The notes beneath the pieces were generated by a model that was not told the origin of the DNA, did not search any database, and saw nothing but the letters and a program-made list of their open reading frames with translations. Both the position numbers and the translations under genes were made by a program. Positions 24,396-32,229 of a stretch of DNA of 57,113 nucleotides are shown here, in pieces. Source of the DNA: Microcaldota archaeon (GTDB lineage: Archaea > Micrarchaeota > Micrarchaeia > Micrarchaeales > CABMGC01); NCBI GenBank assembly GCA_028866835.1, contig JAGWHJ010000005.1, positions 1 to 57,113 of the forward strand. The letters are read 5' to 3'. Within the stretch, counting starts at the first letter, position 1. Each line of letters opens with the position of its first letter.

Positions 24396-25286
24396 CTAGG
24401 CGAGGCCCTCCGCGTGCCTGAACCCGAACCTTATGTTCATGTTCTCCACCGCCTGCGATGCGGCGCCCTTCAATAGGTTGTCTATCGCGCTGACTATGAT
24501 GGTGTGTTCCTTTGTCCCGCTTATGCCGCCTATGATGCAGTATGGCGTGTTCTTGACGCTGTTGAAGTCCGGTATCTCCCTTGTAACCTTCACGAAATGC
24601 TTCTTTTCATAGAAGTCCGCGTACTTCTTCTCGACGTCCTCGAGCTCAGCGAAGACGTGTATCGTCGCGATGAGGCCGCGGAATGCATTGACCACATGCG
24701 GCGTGAACGAGAACGCATGCTTCAGGAACTTGGCTACCTCAGGCTTCTGGTAGTGCTCGCTCAGCGAGTATGGGATCACGTTCTCAGTATAGTCATAATT
24801 CTTGCTCCTTCCCCCTCCTGAATAGCCGCTCTTGCAGTCGAATGCAACGGCCCCGAGCTTCTCGTCCCTCAGGGGCAGGATGCCGAGTATGCAGGCGGTG
24901 GCGTAGCACCCGGGGTTTGCAATCCTGTTGGCATTCCTTATGGTCTCGAAGTTCGCCTCGGGAAGGCCATAGACGTAACCATCCGTGAAACGGTGCGCCG
25001 GGCTCAGGTCTATCAATACGGGCTTTATCTTTGGCGCGATGGCGGCGGCCTCCTCGCGCGGCAGCGCGGTGAACACCAGGTCGACGCCGTTTATCTCGTC
25101 CATGGAAGGATCGGTGTACTTTATGTCTGCTTTTGATCCAGGGTAAATGTCGCCAGTCTTCTTGCCTGCGTTGCTCCTGCTCTGCGCAAAGGCGAGCTTC
25201 ACCTTCTTGTGCTTGGAGAGCAATTCCACGAGCTCGTTGCCGCTGTATCCCGACGCCCCCAGTACTCCGGCATTCAGCATGAACAT
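24396..25286 (-). CDS. argC: N-acetyl-gamma-glutamyl-phosphate reductase (ArgC/LysY)
   Basis: About 296 residues. The NADP-binding start is VLGASGYSGNEL, the catalytic Cys is in NPGCYAT, and the active-site His region is FTPHVVNAFRG. It reduces N-acetyl-glutamyl phosphate (or the LysW-linked aminoadipyl/glutamyl form) in arginine or lysine synthesis. It is shorter than bacterial ArgC (about 340), which fits archaeal forms. A start at ATG 25286 overlaps the argB stop as TGATG; GTG 25289 and ATG 25280 are alternatives. It is translationally coupled to argB. No lysW or argJ is in the window. Confidence 0.92.
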   Translation of the reverse strand: MFMLNAGVLGASGYSGNELVELLSKHKKVKLAFAQSRSNAGKKTGDIYPGSKADIKYTDPSMDEINGVDLVFTALPREEAAAIAPKIKPVLIDLSPAHRFTDGYVYGLPEANFETIRNANRIANPGCYATACILGILPLRDEKLGAVAFDCKSGYSGGGRSKNYDYTENVIPYSLSEHYQKPEVAKFLKHAFSFTPHVVNAFRGLIATIHVFAELEDVEKKYADFYEKKHFVKVTREIPDFNSVKNTPYCIIGGISGTKEHTIIVSAIDNLLKGAASQAVENMNIRFGFRHAEGLA

Positions 25287-26137
25287 CACTCGTTTATCAT
25301 AAGGGTGCCACTCCCTTTTATTGTGAACAGTTCCTTAAGAAGGTGCTTCGCAGAGCAGATCTCGATAGTCACGTTAGGGCATTTCTGGAGCAGCTCCTTG
25401 AGCTCGTTCACCTTCAGTAGCATGCCTCCCTGGATCACGCCGTTTTTTATCAGGCCTGGAAGGTCGTTGCGTATGTGTATGGTGGAGATGAGCGCGCCGT
25501 TCTTGTCGAGCACGCCCCCGGTCTCGGTCACAAGGATGAACTTGTTGGGCTTCAGTATGCCGACAAGTTCGCTCGCCATCGTGTCGGCGTTTATGTTGTA
25601 AGCGACGCCGCCATTGTAGCCTATCGAGGCAAGTACAGGCATCCGGCCGCTCCCGCACAGCTCCTCGAGCCTTGACCTGTCGACCTCATCGACATCGCCC
25701 ACAAGCCCGAGGTCGACGCCCTCAAGCTTCCCCGTCTTTCTTACTCTAACAACCCTGAGGCCATTCGCATTGACGGCCTTGCCGCCCTTCGAGTTTATCG
25801 ACTTTACAAGCTTCGATGTTATCGAATTCAGTACGGCGCTGACCACCTCCATGGTCTTCTCATCTGTAATGCGCATGCCGTTTACCTTGCGTATCTCGAT
25901 GCCCATCTTCTCGAGCGCTATGTCTATCTGCTTGCCTCCGCCGTGTATCACGATGGGGGCAAGGCCCACCTTCGAGAGGAATGCCAAGTCCTTCACGATC
26001 TCGGAAAACCTGTGCTCAACGGTGTTGCCGCTTATTTTTATGAGGGCGAATTTGCCCGGCTTTATCTTCTTGAACTGCTTAAGATAGAACTCGAGCTCGT
26101 CCTCGGACTTGGCGCTCAGCGGCACTCCTTTCACCAT
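25286..26137 (-). CDS. argB: Acetylglutamate kinase (ArgB/LysZ type)
   Basis: About 283 residues from the ATG at 26137 (MVKGVPL), after which a 30-residue N-terminal extension leads into the kinase core ALIKISGNTV. The Gly-rich substrate loop is VIHGGGKQID, and the C-terminal ATP site is VTETGGVLDKNG with KNGVIQGGM. It phosphorylates N-acetylglutamate or a LysW-bound equivalent. A longer frame to 26422 runs through the promoter and coding region of the divergent pterin dehydratase gene and is not credible. The 3' end overlaps argC. ArgB-ArgC are consecutive pathway steps. Confidence 0.92.
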   Translation of the reverse strand: MVKGVPLSAKSEDELEFYLKQFKKIKPGKFALIKISGNTVEHRFSEIVKDLAFLSKVGLAPIVIHGGGKQIDIALEKMGIEIRKVNGMRITDEKTMEVVSAVLNSITSKLVKSINSKGGKAVNANGLRVVRVRKTGKLEGVDLGLVGDVDEVDRSRLEELCGSGRMPVLASIGYNGGVAYNINADTMASELVGILKPNKFILVTETGGVLDKNGALISTIHIRNDLPGLIKNGVIQGGMLLKVNELKELLQKCPNVTIEICSAKHLLKELFTIKGSGTLMINE

Positions 26138-26197
26138 GATAGATGTGATTTGTAGCGCATATAATAATATATTATAGTAGCCGGCATTTGTTATATC

Positions 26198-26530
26198 ATG
26201 GATCTTACAAGGGAGAGATGCGTTCCGTGCGACCGCCTTACGAAGCCCATGGACAGGAAAGAGGCCTTGAAGTACGCGAAGCTTGTCGATGGCTGGACTA
26301 TTGAAGGCAGGAGCATATACACGGACATTAAGTTCAAGGACTTCAAGAGGGCGATGGGATTCATAAATAAGGTCGCAGGCCTTGCGGAAAGGGCGGGCCA
26401 TCACCCTGACATATACCTTCATTCATGGAACAGGGTAAGGTTGACGCTTTCTACCCACGTCATAAGAGGCCTGTCCCTCAACGACTTCATCTTGGCATCT
26501 AGGATAAACAAGCTTAAGCTGCAAAAATAA
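26198..26530 (+). CDS. Pterin-4a-carbinolamine dehydratase
   Basis: 110 residues. The PCD signature is complete: CVPCDRLTKP at the start, FKRAMGFINKVAGLAERAGHHPD, then NRVRLTLSTH and GLSLNDFILA. The HHPD pair holds catalytic His residues. Family members dehydrate 4a-hydroxy-tetrahydropterin. Archaea without phenylalanine hydroxylase also carry them, and their role there is unclear (pterin or molybdopterin metabolism are possibilities). It is divergent from argB with 60 nt of AT-rich promoter sequence between. Confidence 0.9.
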   Translation: MDLTRERCVPCDRLTKPMDRKEALKYAKLVDGWTIEGRSIYTDIKFKDFKRAMGFINKVAGLAERAGHHPDIYLHSWNRVRLTLSTHVIRGLSLNDFILASRINKLKLQK

Positions 26531-26581
26531 CAGAGAGCGATGCCGATTCTGCCCAAGCAATACAGTTAAATATCAGGTAAT

Positions 26582-26599
26582 TTATCATCAACTTGATAA
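26582..26599. promoter_or_regulatory. Inverted repeat at the start of the unknown gene 26601
   Basis: TTATCA and TGATAA are separated by six bases and end one base before the ATG at 26601. A TATA-like TTAAATATC lies at about 26565, so the predicted transcription start falls inside the repeat. This position is typical of an archaeal operator or of a start-site hairpin on a nearly leaderless mRNA. Confidence 0.4.
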
Positions 26600-26600
26600 T

Positions 26601-26957
26601 ATGGACACTCCTAGATTCAGAGCTCCAAGAGTTGCAAGGGAAGACATCGAGGCCTGGAAGGGCAATATTGTCACGGATGTCGCCTACAGGATGCTTGACT
26701 CCAGGAGCTTCGATTCTGCTAGAAGGTTTGATAGGTCCGAGATAAGATGGCTTATCGAGGATTCTGCCGAAACTTTCAAGGTCCTGTGCAGGTGGGGCAG
26801 TTTCGAGAACCAGACCGCGGCCCACATCGATGCGGCGAAGAGGGAGATAACAATCGGCGAGGTATTGGAAAGGGAGACAACCATTCGCGGACTGATCAGG
26901 AGATCGATACCAAGCCCGGAAAACCCATGGGCCACGTTGGAGGAAGCGGGAAGGTAA
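26601..26957 (+). CDS. Hypothetical protein, charged and helical
   Basis: 118 residues, no family recognised. It is rich in Arg, Glu and Asp, with no membrane segment, Cys pair or nucleotide-binding motif. Likely helices span about 13-30, 45-60 and 75-100. Codon use matches the neighbours, and a TATA-like box plus an inverted repeat lie right before the ATG, which supports a real, possibly regulated gene. It is convergent with the HD-domain gene, 4 nt apart. Confidence 0.6.
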   Translation: MDTPRFRAPRVAREDIEAWKGNIVTDVAYRMLDSRSFDSARRFDRSEIRWLIEDSAETFKVLCRWGSFENQTAAHIDAAKREITIGEVLERETTIRGLIRRSIPSPENPWATLEEAGR

Positions 26958-26961
26958 GGCA

Positions 26962-27546
26962 TTAAGCGTTGCCCTTTGCTGCCAGTATCTCAAGCCTCCT
27001 TATGTTCTTTTCCTTTGTCGGACCGTAGATATCGGTTGCGCCGCTCGTGAAGTATTTATGGCCCTTGAGAAAACTTATCTCTCGGCTTTTCCATTCATTG
27101 CCGCTTACGCCAAGCTCCCTGCGCAGCGCTTCTGCCTGGGAGAAATACCTGCTGGAGCCCAATGTCGCCAGATCCGCATCGCAAAGTATCTGCTCGTACC
27201 TGTTCTTCGGCCTCTGAGGCATTGATGTTGCAAGTATGAGTCTTTTGGTGAACCTTATCTCCTCCGCAGTGTAGCCCATTCCGGCAAGCGCGGTTTCGCA
27301 TATCATGGCGCCGAAAGGTTCGTTCTTGTCGTACCTTACCAGGTATCCGGTATCGTGAAAGAGTGCCGCTACAAGTATCAATTCCCTTTTGCGGCCCTTG
27401 ATCCCCTCCGCTTCGCAGATTTTTTTTGCAGCATCATGGACAAAAAGGGTGTGCTTCATGTTGTGGTAGTATAACTTCGTGCCGTCGATGGCCTTCAGAA
27501 TATCAAGGACGTATCCCCTGGCGTTGAGATATCTTGAGGCGCTCAT
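26962..27546 (-). CDS. HD-domain phosphohydrolase
   Basis: 194 residues. The metal-binding pattern is present: His in YYHNMKHT, the His-Asp pair in AALFHDTGY, and a later Asp in LCDADLATLG. HD hydrolases remove phosphates or cleave cyclic and modified nucleotides. The substrate here is unknown. Its start overlaps the end of the nucleotidyltransferase gene (ATGA), so the two proteins are made together. A nucleotidyltransferase plus an HD hydrolase is the logic of GlnD-type modify/demodify pairs, but here they are separate and GlnD's ACT domains are missing. Confidence 0.85.
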   Translation of the reverse strand: MSASRYLNARGYVLDILKAIDGTKLYYHNMKHTLFVHDAAKKICEAEGIKGRKRELILVAALFHDTGYLVRYDKNEPFGAMICETALAGMGYTAEEIRFTKRLILATSMPQRPKNRYEQILCDADLATLGSSRYFSQAEALRRELGVSGNEWKSREISFLKGHKYFTSGATDIYGPTKEKNIRRLEILAAKGNA

Positions 27547-28580
27547 TTAGTTACCGCGGCCCTTGTATAATGCACTACCTCGGCAGCGTGCATGTATATT
27601 TCAAGGAGGTCATCCACACTTGGAAGCTGGTCTCGCGACGCCCTCAGCCTCTGGATGCTTTCGACAAACGGCATCGCATCCTTGGGCACAACCCCGTTGG
27701 TGGATCCATTGCCCAATGAACTGCTGAAATGGCCGTTTCTTGAAAGATTCGCCGCATTGACCAGGAGGTTCGCTATTACCTTTATCTTTACAAGGCCCTC
27801 CTTGCTCAACAGCCTGTCGCTCAGGTGTATATTCCCATTAAGAAGCATGTACGTCTCGGCTATCATCACCTCTGCGGTGGCGACTATTATCGACGGCGAC
27901 CCGGTCTTTGGCCTCTCGGCCCGCCACAGCGCGGCTATGCTTTTATCTACCCTGCCCTGGCTTCCAAGCAGTGTCGAGCTGTCCATCAGCCTTTCGATGA
28001 AATACCTAGAACCCTCCAGATCCAACATCGCCCATCCCTTAAGGGCCTTCCTCCCGGTGAACATGGACAGGTCGAGCCTGGTGACATTTACCGACCCTTC
28101 AGAAACCCCTTGCGAGGCCGCTGCTATGTGATACATCGCGCTTTCTTCCAGAACAACCTCCGAGGTGAAGACCGGCGACACTATGGCGTGTATCCCTTCA
28201 TCCGAAAGCTGCCTGAATGCTCCTTTGAGGGCCTCGGACATGGTGGCCACCTTTGAGATGTCCAGGACCTGTTTCCCACCCTTGGTCACTGCTATAACGT
28301 CTATGTCGCTAAGCGCGCTTTTCGAGTTGGCTCCGCCGTTCGTGCCGTTGCTGCCCGATACGACAACCAGTATGCCCTTCCCGAATGCATCGCGCAGCTG
28401 GTCCCTCACAACGTCTATTATTCTGCCATGCCTTGTGGCGTAGTCGTCATTGGAGATATGGACAGAGCCGTTTGACGGCCTCGAAAGCCTTTCAGGATCA
28501 GCGTGGCCGTTGGGGAGGGAATGGTGTCCATTTGATGCAGCAGCTTGCCTCGCATTATGCCTTATCATGCCGGCCACCAT
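27543..28580 (-). CDS. DNA polymerase beta-type nucleotidyltransferase
   Basis: 345 residues. A variable, Asn/Gly/His-rich N-terminus (about 1-45) precedes the NTase core: VVSGSNGTNG and, after a Gly/Ser-rich insert, SALSDIDVIAV, i.e. the G-S...D-x-D pattern with both metal-binding Asp. The C-terminal ~150 residues are helical with an Asn/Ser-rich loop (about 290-305), as in kanamycin-type nucleotidyltransferases. The target is unknown. It is followed, with a 4-nt overlap, by the HD hydrolase. A TATA-like box lies only a few bases from the first ATG, so Met5 may be the true start. Confidence 0.72.
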   Translation of the reverse strand: MVAGMIRHNARQAAASNGHHSLPNGHADPERLSRPSNGSVHISNDDYATRHGRIIDVVRDQLRDAFGKGILVVVSGSNGTNGGANSKSALSDIDVIAVTKGGKQVLDISKVATMSEALKGAFRQLSDEGIHAIVSPVFTSEVVLEESAMYHIAAASQGVSEGSVNVTRLDLSMFTGRKALKGWAMLDLEGSRYFIERLMDSSTLLGSQGRVDKSIAALWRAERPKTGSPSIIVATAEVMIAETYMLLNGNIHLSDRLLSKEGLVKIKVIANLLVNAANLSRNGHFSSSLGNGSTNGVVPKDAMPFVESIQRLRASRDQLPSVDDLLEIYMHAAEVVHYTRAAVTK

Positions 28581-28764
28581 TGGATTTATAGCATTACGAA
28601 TGAGGTACTCCCAAATTCGATGCTGTATGATATCGAAATAGTCACTGGACCAAGCCAGGTGCTATTTGACACCAAACCATCCGTAATGGTCATTGAATTG
28701 ATTGGTATTTAAGCTTTTCTGAATCACAAGACAGTTCAGGTATAACAATAGATATCCAATGCCA

Positions 28765-29634
28765 TTAGGCATCGACGGTCTTCTTGAAGCCGTTCGCTAT
28801 AGCCTCGAGGGCCTTTATGCTCTTGTTTATGCTGCTGGTGCTGTCTATCGAGTACCATGGCCCAGAGAAGACGTAGCCGAAGAGCTTGCCCTTCTCGACG
28901 AGCTTGGGAAAGAGGCTCTCCTCGAGCATGACCTTGTTTCCGGCACCCTTTATCATGCCGAAGATCTCCGGGCTGAAGAGGTATATGCCGGCGTTTACCA
29001 GTGATGCCTCGTCCTCGTGCTCGTGCTTCTGCATGAACCTGGTTATCCTGTTGCCTTCCAGCCTTGTCACGCCGAAACTCGACCTAGAATATGCGGGCGT
29101 TATCGCCACTGTTGCGATTGCCTTGTTGGCCGTGTGCTGCCTGTACATGCCCTCCATGTCTATCTTGAAGATATGGTCGCCATTGACTGCGAAGAAAGGC
29201 TCGCTGCCCATGAAGCTCTCGGCGAGGGCCAGCGCGCCCTCGGTGCCCCTCGGCATGTCCTCCTTCACGTAATTTATATGCATGCCGAACTTCGAGCCGT
29301 TGCCCAGGTATGCGGGTATCTCATCGGAATTCCTTCCTATGGATACAATGACGTCGTGCACATGGTTGGCCTTCAGCTCCTCCAGGATGTAGCTTATTAT
29401 GGGCCTGCCGCGTATGCTGACCATCGATACGTTGACGCCCCTCCCGTTTATCGTCACCTTGGAACCGCCGGCGAATATAAGGACCTTCCTGTAGTTGCTC
29501 CTGTGTATGGAGGAGTTCAACAGCTGCTCTATCGCATGCGACCTGTTCCTTATCTTCACGCCGTCTATCATCGAGTCTATTGCCGACAGCAGGTTCTTGT
29601 CAAGCGTTATTGTGAGCCTCTCTTTCATTTGCAA
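28765..29634 (-). CDS. Ribbon-helix-helix DNA-binding domain fused to nucleotidyltransferase-like domain
   Basis: 289 residues. Residues 4-48 form a CopG/NikR-type ribbon-helix-helix (RLTITLDKNLLSAIDSMID then NRSHAIEQLLN). The rest is an NTP_transferase Rossmann fold: FAGGSK, IRGRPIISYILEEL, PRGTEGALALAES and VNGDHIFKID. Compared with the active enzyme at 16031-16717, the AGGxGxRLxPLT signature and the Lys of KP are missing (AGGSKVTINGR... VSIRGRP), while the GD metal site is kept. Activity is therefore doubtful, and a sensor role for a sugar nucleotide is plausible. It is divergent from the cupin gene with repeat-rich promoter DNA between, which suggests autoregulation. Confidence 0.88.
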   Translation of the reverse strand: MQMKERLTITLDKNLLSAIDSMIDGVKIRNRSHAIEQLLNSSIHRSNYRKVLIFAGGSKVTINGRGVNVSMVSIRGRPIISYILEELKANHVHDVIVSIGRNSDEIPAYLGNGSKFGMHINYVKEDMPRGTEGALALAESFMGSEPFFAVNGDHIFKIDMEGMYRQHTANKAIATVAITPAYSRSSFGVTRLEGNRITRFMQKHEHEDEASLVNAGIYLFSPEIFGMIKGAGNKVMLEESLFPKLVEKGKLFGYVFSGPWYSIDSTSSINKSIKALEAIANGFKKTVDA

Positions 29635-29660
29635 CTCCTTCCGTTATTCTATTAAACCGA

Positions 29661-29680
29661 ATAAATACAAATGTATTTAT
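29661..29680. promoter_or_regulatory. 9-bp-arm inverted repeat in the RHH/cupin divergent promoter
   Basis: ATAAATACA and TGTATTTAT are perfect 9-bp arms separated by AA. They lie 27 nt upstream of the RHH-fusion start and 51 nt before the cupin ATG, next to TATATATA sequence that probably serves as TATA box for both directions. Dimeric RHH regulators bind such short symmetric sites, so this is a strong operator candidate. Confidence 0.55.
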
Positions 29681-29702
29681 ATATATGAGCTTACATTATA
29701 TA

Positions 29703-29720
29703 GTATGATAAAGTATGATA
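29703..29720. promoter_or_regulatory. Two phased GTATGATA direct repeats before the cupin gene
   Basis: GTATGATA occurs at 29703-29710 and 29713-29720, exactly one 10-bp helical turn apart, directly upstream of the cupin ATG at 29731. RHH proteins such as NikR recognise GTATGA half-sites, though in NikR they are inverted and 16 bp apart. The resemblance may be accidental, but the phasing fits side-by-side RHH dimers on one DNA face. Confidence 0.45.
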
Positions 29721-29730
29721 GTTGGTTGAG

Positions 29731-30579
29731 ATGGTAGCTGTTTTAGGCAGGCAGATTAGAGGCAGGAATGAGCTTGACAGGGTTATTGCGCAGGAGAAGC
29801 GGCCGATCATAATAGACAGGGAGGATGAGGGGCGGCACAGCCACGACGCCATGAGGCTGCGCATTCTGCGCAGGGATGGGATAGGGGCGGTAGAAGAGGC
29901 AACCGGGGAGGGATTTACATTCGCCTTCTCGGCAGGCAGTTTCAACATGGGATTTGGATCCAATGGCAACTCAGGGGAGATCGGCAATGTGCATGCGGCG
30001 GCGCTGCCGGGAGGTACAAGATTCCGAATTGAACACAGCGAGCTTCTTTACATCGGGTCGGTATCGACAGGGGCGCAGAGGGGCGGGGAACTGCGTTCAC
30101 CGATAGGCTTCACTATGCCGTACATAATGAAGCACCTCGAAAACGGAAAGGCAAACAAGATGGTCGTGCCGGAGCAGATGAATGGCGATGTAAAGGCAGC
30201 CGGCGGGGAACGGGTGCACAGGCAAAGCAGGAAGCACGTGGTTGTAGGCCCGGAAAACCAGGAGTTCTCTGCGGGAAATGCCAGGTCGCCGCAGCAGTTT
30301 CACGTGCACATGTCCCTTGTAGAGGCGTACATACCGATGGGCGGAATGGACCTTTACTACGTATCGCAGGGGCGCGTGGAGAGGGTCAGGATGGAGCCTG
30401 GCGACATAGCAGTGCTCCCGAGCGGCGTGCCGCACTTTGTGGAGATGTTCGGTGACAAGCCAACATTTGTCCTGATGGCCAGCGCAAGGCCGATCAAGGG
30501 CGACAAGTTCCTGCTGCCGTTCGGGCTCGACACCGAACGCATGGCACTTACCGATTCCCTGATAGGCGCGGTGAGATAA
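29731..30579 (+). CDS. Cupin-domain protein
   Basis: 282 residues from ATG 29731; the TTG at 29722 is a less likely start. The C-terminal ~95 residues form a cupin barrel: FHVHMSLVEAYIP, YYVSQGRVERVRMEPGDIAVLPSGVPHFVEMFG, with His and Glu residues placed to bind a metal. The N-terminal ~180 residues are not recognised but contain further beta-type segments (RFRIEHSELLYIG), so a bicupin or sugar-isomerase-like enzyme is possible. First gene of a plus-strand run with a 2H phosphoesterase (17 nt downstream) and a ROK kinase, probably controlled by the divergent RHH fusion. Confidence 0.75.
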   Translation: MVAVLGRQIRGRNELDRVIAQEKRPIIIDREDEGRHSHDAMRLRILRRDGIGAVEEATGEGFTFAFSAGSFNMGFGSNGNSGEIGNVHAAALPGGTRFRIEHSELLYIGSVSTGAQRGGELRSPIGFTMPYIMKHLENGKANKMVVPEQMNGDVKAAGGERVHRQSRKHVVVGPENQEFSAGNARSPQQFHVHMSLVEAYIPMGGMDLYYVSQGRVERVRMEPGDIAVLPSGVPHFVEMFGDKPTFVLMASARPIKGDKFLLPFGLDTERMALTDSLIGAVR

Positions 30580-30595
30580 GCAGAGACGATCGCAT

Positions 30596-31135
30596 ATGGG
30601 GGCAACATGGAGTAGCACGTATTCGATCTGGCTAATGCCGGACGCGGAGGCCAATGCCAGGGCAATGGGCGAGATACGCAGGCTTGCATCCGCTTACGGC
30701 ACAGTGCCTTTTGAACCGCATGTCACAATAGTAGATTCGGCAAGAGGGGAGGAGACATACCTCATCAATAAGACAATTGAATTTGCCAGGCGCATAAGGC
30801 CCTTGAGGCTTGATTTCAGCGGTCTGGACCAGACGGACCAGTACTTCAGGTGCGTGTTCGCAAGGATAAGGGAGACGAGGGAGCTCATTGATTGCCATAG
30901 TCTTGGCGCGGACATATTCAAGGTACAGAAGAACGGGTTCATGCCCCACATGAGCCTTATGTACGGAAACATGCCGGCAGGGAAAAGGGCGGAGATAATA
31001 AGCGGCATAGAGAAGGATGGTCTGCTCGACAAACTTCGTGGTTCCGGATTTGGTGTGGACAGGCTCAGCCTCAACATTGTAGGCGCAGATATGGGCAGAT
31101 GGAAAACATTAAAGGTATTAAATTTGCAGGGTTAA
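30596..31135 (+). CDS. 2H phosphoesterase (cyclic phosphodiesterase/RNA ligase-like)
   Basis: 179 residues. Two H-x-[ST] motifs, FEPHVTIVDSA and FMPHMSLMYGN, lie about 90 residues apart as in the 2H superfamily (CPDase, LigT). Such enzymes open 2',3'-cyclic phosphates on RNA ends or ADP-ribose derivatives. With a two-intron tRNA in the same genome, tRNA-exon end processing is conceivable, but the operon context (cupin, ROK kinase) points equally to nucleotide-sugar cyclic phosphates. It lies 17 nt after the cupin gene. Confidence 0.85.
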   Translation: MGATWSSTYSIWLMPDAEANARAMGEIRRLASAYGTVPFEPHVTIVDSARGEETYLINKTIEFARRIRPLRLDFSGLDQTDQYFRCVFARIRETRELIDCHSLGADIFKVQKNGFMPHMSLMYGNMPAGKRAEIISGIEKDGLLDKLRGSGFGVDRLSLNIVGADMGRWKTLKVLNLQG

Positions 31136-31176
31136 TCATATGGCAATAGGGGCTTATCATAAACGAGTGTTGACGC

Positions 31177-32100
31177 ATGAGACATGCAATAGGCTTGGAC
31201 ATAGGCGCCACACACATCAGGGCGACCCTTGGGAATGAGAAGGGCGAGCTGAAGGGCTTCATCTCCGAGAAGACAGACAACAAAGGGATAGAGCAGCAGA
31301 TATACCGGCTTCTCGACAGCTACTCTGACTATGAATGCATAGGCATCGGGTCGATGGGCCCGCTCGATTCCTTTAAAGGGATAATAACAAACCCCCCGAA
31401 CATAAACATAAGGAACCTGAGGATAGTGGAGCTGCTCGAGAAGAAGTATGGCGTTGCTTCGAGGCTGCTCAATGACTGCGCTGCAGGCGTATACGGGGAG
31501 AGGGCCTTCGGGGCCGGCAAGAACCTTGAGAACCTTTCGTATGTTACGATGAGCACGGGCATAGGCGCAGGGGTGATACAGGACGGCAGGCTCCTTTTCG
31601 GCAAGGACGGCAACGGCCACGAGATAGGTCACTGCGAGGTGGATGCGGACATAAGGCTGAAATGCAGGTGCAACTGCCTTGCAAGGCACTGGGAGGCGTA
31701 CGGCGCAGGCATAAACATACCCAACTTCGTGGAGCAGATGCTCCTCATGAAGTACAAGGGCAAGAACTCCAGGCTTAGGCAGATCAGGAACATGACCGCC
31801 AAGGACCTTTTTGATGCTGCGGAAGATGACAAGGTCGCGGCACAGCTGCTTGATGACCTGGGCAGGATAAATGCCAGCGGCATAGCGAACGTGGTCAACG
31901 CCTACGACCCCGAGCTCATAACTATAGGCGGCTCCGTTGCGCTTAACAACCAGAGGCAGATCCTGGACCCGATAAAGAGGTACATCTCCGAGTACACGAT
32001 AAACAGGCTGCCAAAGGTAATGATCACGCCGTTGGGAAAGGACGTCATACTCGCAGGCGCTGTCGCCTACATACTCGATGCCACAAAGGATGCGGAATAA
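31177..32100 (+). CDS. ROK-family sugar kinase (glucokinase-like)
   Basis: 307 residues. The ATP site is GLDIGATHIRATL, with the ROK fold pattern STGIGAGVIQDG and the catalytic Asp in LNDCAAG. The zinc-binding segment GHCEV followed by the Cys-rich CRCNCLARHWEAYG marks it as ROK. It phosphorylates glucose or another hexose or amino sugar. It follows the cupin and 2H phosphoesterase genes and may share their control by the RHH fusion, although 41 nt separate it from the latter. Its stop lies 3 nt from the 3' end of the convergent tRNA-Val gene. Confidence 0.92.
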   Translation: MRHAIGLDIGATHIRATLGNEKGELKGFISEKTDNKGIEQQIYRLLDSYSDYECIGIGSMGPLDSFKGIITNPPNINIRNLRIVELLEKKYGVASRLLNDCAAGVYGERAFGAGKNLENLSYVTMSTGIGAGVIQDGRLLFGKDGNGHEIGHCEVDADIRLKCRCNCLARHWEAYGAGINIPNFVEQMLLMKYKGKNSRLRQIRNMTAKDLFDAAEDDKVAAQLLDDLGRINASGIANVVNAYDPELITIGGSVALNNQRQILDPIKRYISEYTINRLPKVMITPLGKDVILAGAVAYILDATKDAE

Positions 32101-32103
32101 CGA

Positions 32104-32174
32104 TGGGCCCGCTGAGAATCGAACTCAGATCCCTACCGTGTGAGGGTAGTGTCTTACCACTGGACTACGAGCCC
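32104..32174 (-). tRNA. tRNA-Val (CAC)
   Basis: 71 nt with no intron. The acceptor GGGCTCG pairs with CGGGCCC. The anticodon stem-loop is CTACC-CTCACAC-GGTAG with anticodon CAC. The T arm is CTGAG-TTCGATT-CTCAG and the discriminator is A. CCA is not encoded. It abuts the ROK kinase gene and faces the adenosyltransferase gene. Confidence 0.95.
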
Positions 32175-32190
32175 TTGCAGGAATGAATTA

Positions 32191-32200
32191 AGTATATAAG
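32191..32200. promoter_or_regulatory. Symmetric TATA box shared by tRNA-Val and the adenosyltransferase gene
   Basis: AGTATATAAG reads as a TATA box on both strands. It is centred about 21 nt upstream of the tRNA-Val 5' end and about 25 nt before the expected start of the plus-strand transcript. It is the only AT-rich promoter-like sequence in the 55-nt gap, so it may drive both genes. Confidence 0.5.
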
Positions 32201-32229
32201 CTTAAGAATAAATGGATTGTTGTGGTCTC

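Noticed and set aside
26138-26422. 95-residue N-terminal extension of argB
   Set aside because: It overlaps the divergent pterin dehydratase gene and promoter; kinase homology starts after ATG 26137.
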